A stretch of 6,448 bases of DNA. Source: an uncultured Actinomyces sp. GTDB taxonomy: Bacteria; Actinomycetota; Actinomycetes; Actinomycetales; Actinomycetaceae. The DNA lies in NCBI GenBank assembly GCA_900554605.1, contig USHU01000062.1, forward strand, positions 1 to 6,448. Reading direction: 5' to 3'. Positions 6,195 to 6,448 of this stretch are shown here, one piece after another. The notes beneath the pieces are model-generated. The model was given only the letters and a program-made list of their open reading frames with translations. It did no database searches and was not told where the DNA came from. Numbering within the stretch: position 1 is the stretch's first letter; each line of letters starts with the position of its first letter. Both the position numbers and the translations under genes were made by a program.

Positions 6195-6214
6195 AGTGGG
6201 ACGAATGTCCCACT
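6195..6214. promoter_or_regulatory. Perfect inverted repeat between nif3 and lipB, operator-like
   Basis: AGTGGGAC, GAAT, GTCCCACT: eight-base perfect arms around a 4-base spacer. It lies in the 99-base divergent spacer, centred about 47 bases from the nif3 start and about 53 from the lipB start, so it could serve either promoter. The core GGGAC-N4-GTCCC matches the half-sites and spacing of the mycobacterial DosR/DevR box as I recall it. No U-tract follows, and a terminator makes no sense between divergent genes. Function as an operator is inference. Confidence 0.5.
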
Positions 6215-6245
6215 CTAAGCTCAGGAAATGCACCTAATGCGCCTC

Positions 6246-6251
6246 TAAAAT
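6246..6251 (+). promoter_or_regulatory. Candidate -10 element of lipB, leaderless arrangement
   Basis: TAAAAT matches TATAAT at five of six positions, and exactly six bases separate it from the GTG at 6258, placing the transcription start at the start codon. No good -35 is visible. This supports GTG 6258 as the start of a leaderless message. Confidence 0.45.
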
Positions 6252-6257
6252 CGAAGG

Positions 6258-6448
6258 GTGCGGATTTTGAATCTCATCCCCAGCGGACTGACTGATTACT
6301 CCGCCGTGAACGACTATCAGCATGCGCTTCATGACCAGGTCGCCCGCGGCGAAGCGGAAGACACCCTGATCGTCGGCGAGTTTGCCCCAGCCTGGACAGC
6401 AGGACGTCATACAAAACCCCAAGATATTCCCGATTCAACGCTGCCCAT
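6258..6448 (+). CDS. lipB: Octanoyl-[acyl carrier protein]:protein octanoyltransferase, 5' part (cut by window end)
   Basis: Transfers octanoate from acyl carrier protein to the lipoyl domains of 2-oxoacid dehydrogenases and GcvH, the first step of endogenous lipoylation; LipA then inserts sulphur. The first 63 residues are visible. LTDYSAVNDYQHALHDQVA (11-29) and DTLIVGEFAPAWTAGRHT (35-52) align with the LipB N-terminus (compare VDYRTAWQLQREL and DTLLLLEHPAVYTAGRRT of the mycobacterial protein). The catalytic Lys and Cys lie beyond the window. The start is uncertain between GTG 6258, leaderless with TAAAAT six bases upstream, and TTG 6267, which has GAAGGG eight bases upstream. I prefer GTG, which gives the MRILNL start. 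An in-frame TAA at 6246-6248 rules out anything longer. The usual EHP of the family reads EFAP here. Confidence 0.87.
   Translation, partial: MRILNLIPSGLTDYSAVNDYQHALHDQVARGEAEDTLIVGEFAPAWTAGRHTKPQDIPDSTLP

Noticed and set aside
6234..6422. 62-codon minus-strand frame opposite lipB
   Set aside because: The plus-strand frame matches LipB through the end of the window; the antisense frame has no recognisable features.
1..6448. A novel defence, mobile or biosynthetic system
   Set aside because: All genes belong to recognised housekeeping or conserved families with ordinary spacing; there are no transposase, integrase, toxin-antitoxin, CRISPR or repeat signatures.

Overview
This is an ordinary, densely packed housekeeping segment of an actinobacterial chromosome. 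It holds seven protein genes (two cut by the window ends) and one structural RNA gene. Every protein family here has close actinobacterial relatives: a class Ic-like methionine aminopeptidase with a proline-rich N-terminal extension, a polyphosphate-dependent glucokinase, the Nif3 plus DUF164 zinc-ribbon gene pair, and a YaaA of the LPPSEGK type. Base composition looks moderate (mid-50s % G+C by eye, not computed). With the family content this suggests a lower-GC member of the Actinomycetaceae (Actinomyces, Arcanobacterium, Trueperella or Mobiluncus-like), but the genus is inference. There is no sign of a mobile element, CRISPR array, tRNA or prophage.

Layout, left to right. The 5' part of pheS runs leftward off the window (1-526). 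A 138-base divergent spacer separates it from the rightward run panB (665-1543), map (1557-2441) and ppgK (2514-3266). panB and map are only 13 bases apart, and the map ribosome-binding site overlaps the panB stop. ppgK meets the leftward RNase P RNA gene rnpB (about 3336-3693) tail to tail across a strong hairpin that lacks a U-tract. rnpB is divergent from yaaA (3731-4552), with fewer than 40 bases for both promoters. yaaA converges on a leftward two-gene operon across a textbook bidirectional terminator. That operon is a Nif3-family gene (5313-6158) followed by a DUF164 zinc-ribbon family gene (4588-5316), joined by a GTGA overlap. Divergent from nif3 is the 5' part of lipB (6258 to the end), with an 8+4+8 perfect inverted repeat midway between the two starts.

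Functionally the genes cover tRNA-Phe charging (PheS), pantothenate/CoA synthesis (PanB), N-terminal methionine removal (Map), polyphosphate-driven glucose phosphorylation (PpgK), tRNA 5' maturation (RnpB), peroxide/iron stress (YaaA), protein lipoylation (LipB) and two conserved proteins of uncertain role (Nif3 and the DUF164 protein). They form neighbouring transcription units, not one pathway.

I found no convincing undescribed multi-gene system. Three things deserve a second look. First, the DUF164 protein has lost all four cysteines of its zinc ribbon while keeping the surrounding fold residues. Second, the palindrome between nif3 and lipB has the half-site and spacing of a DosR/DevR-type box. 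Third, three genes (yaaA, nif3, lipB) show the same TAnnnT, six-base gap, start-codon arrangement expected of leaderless mRNAs.
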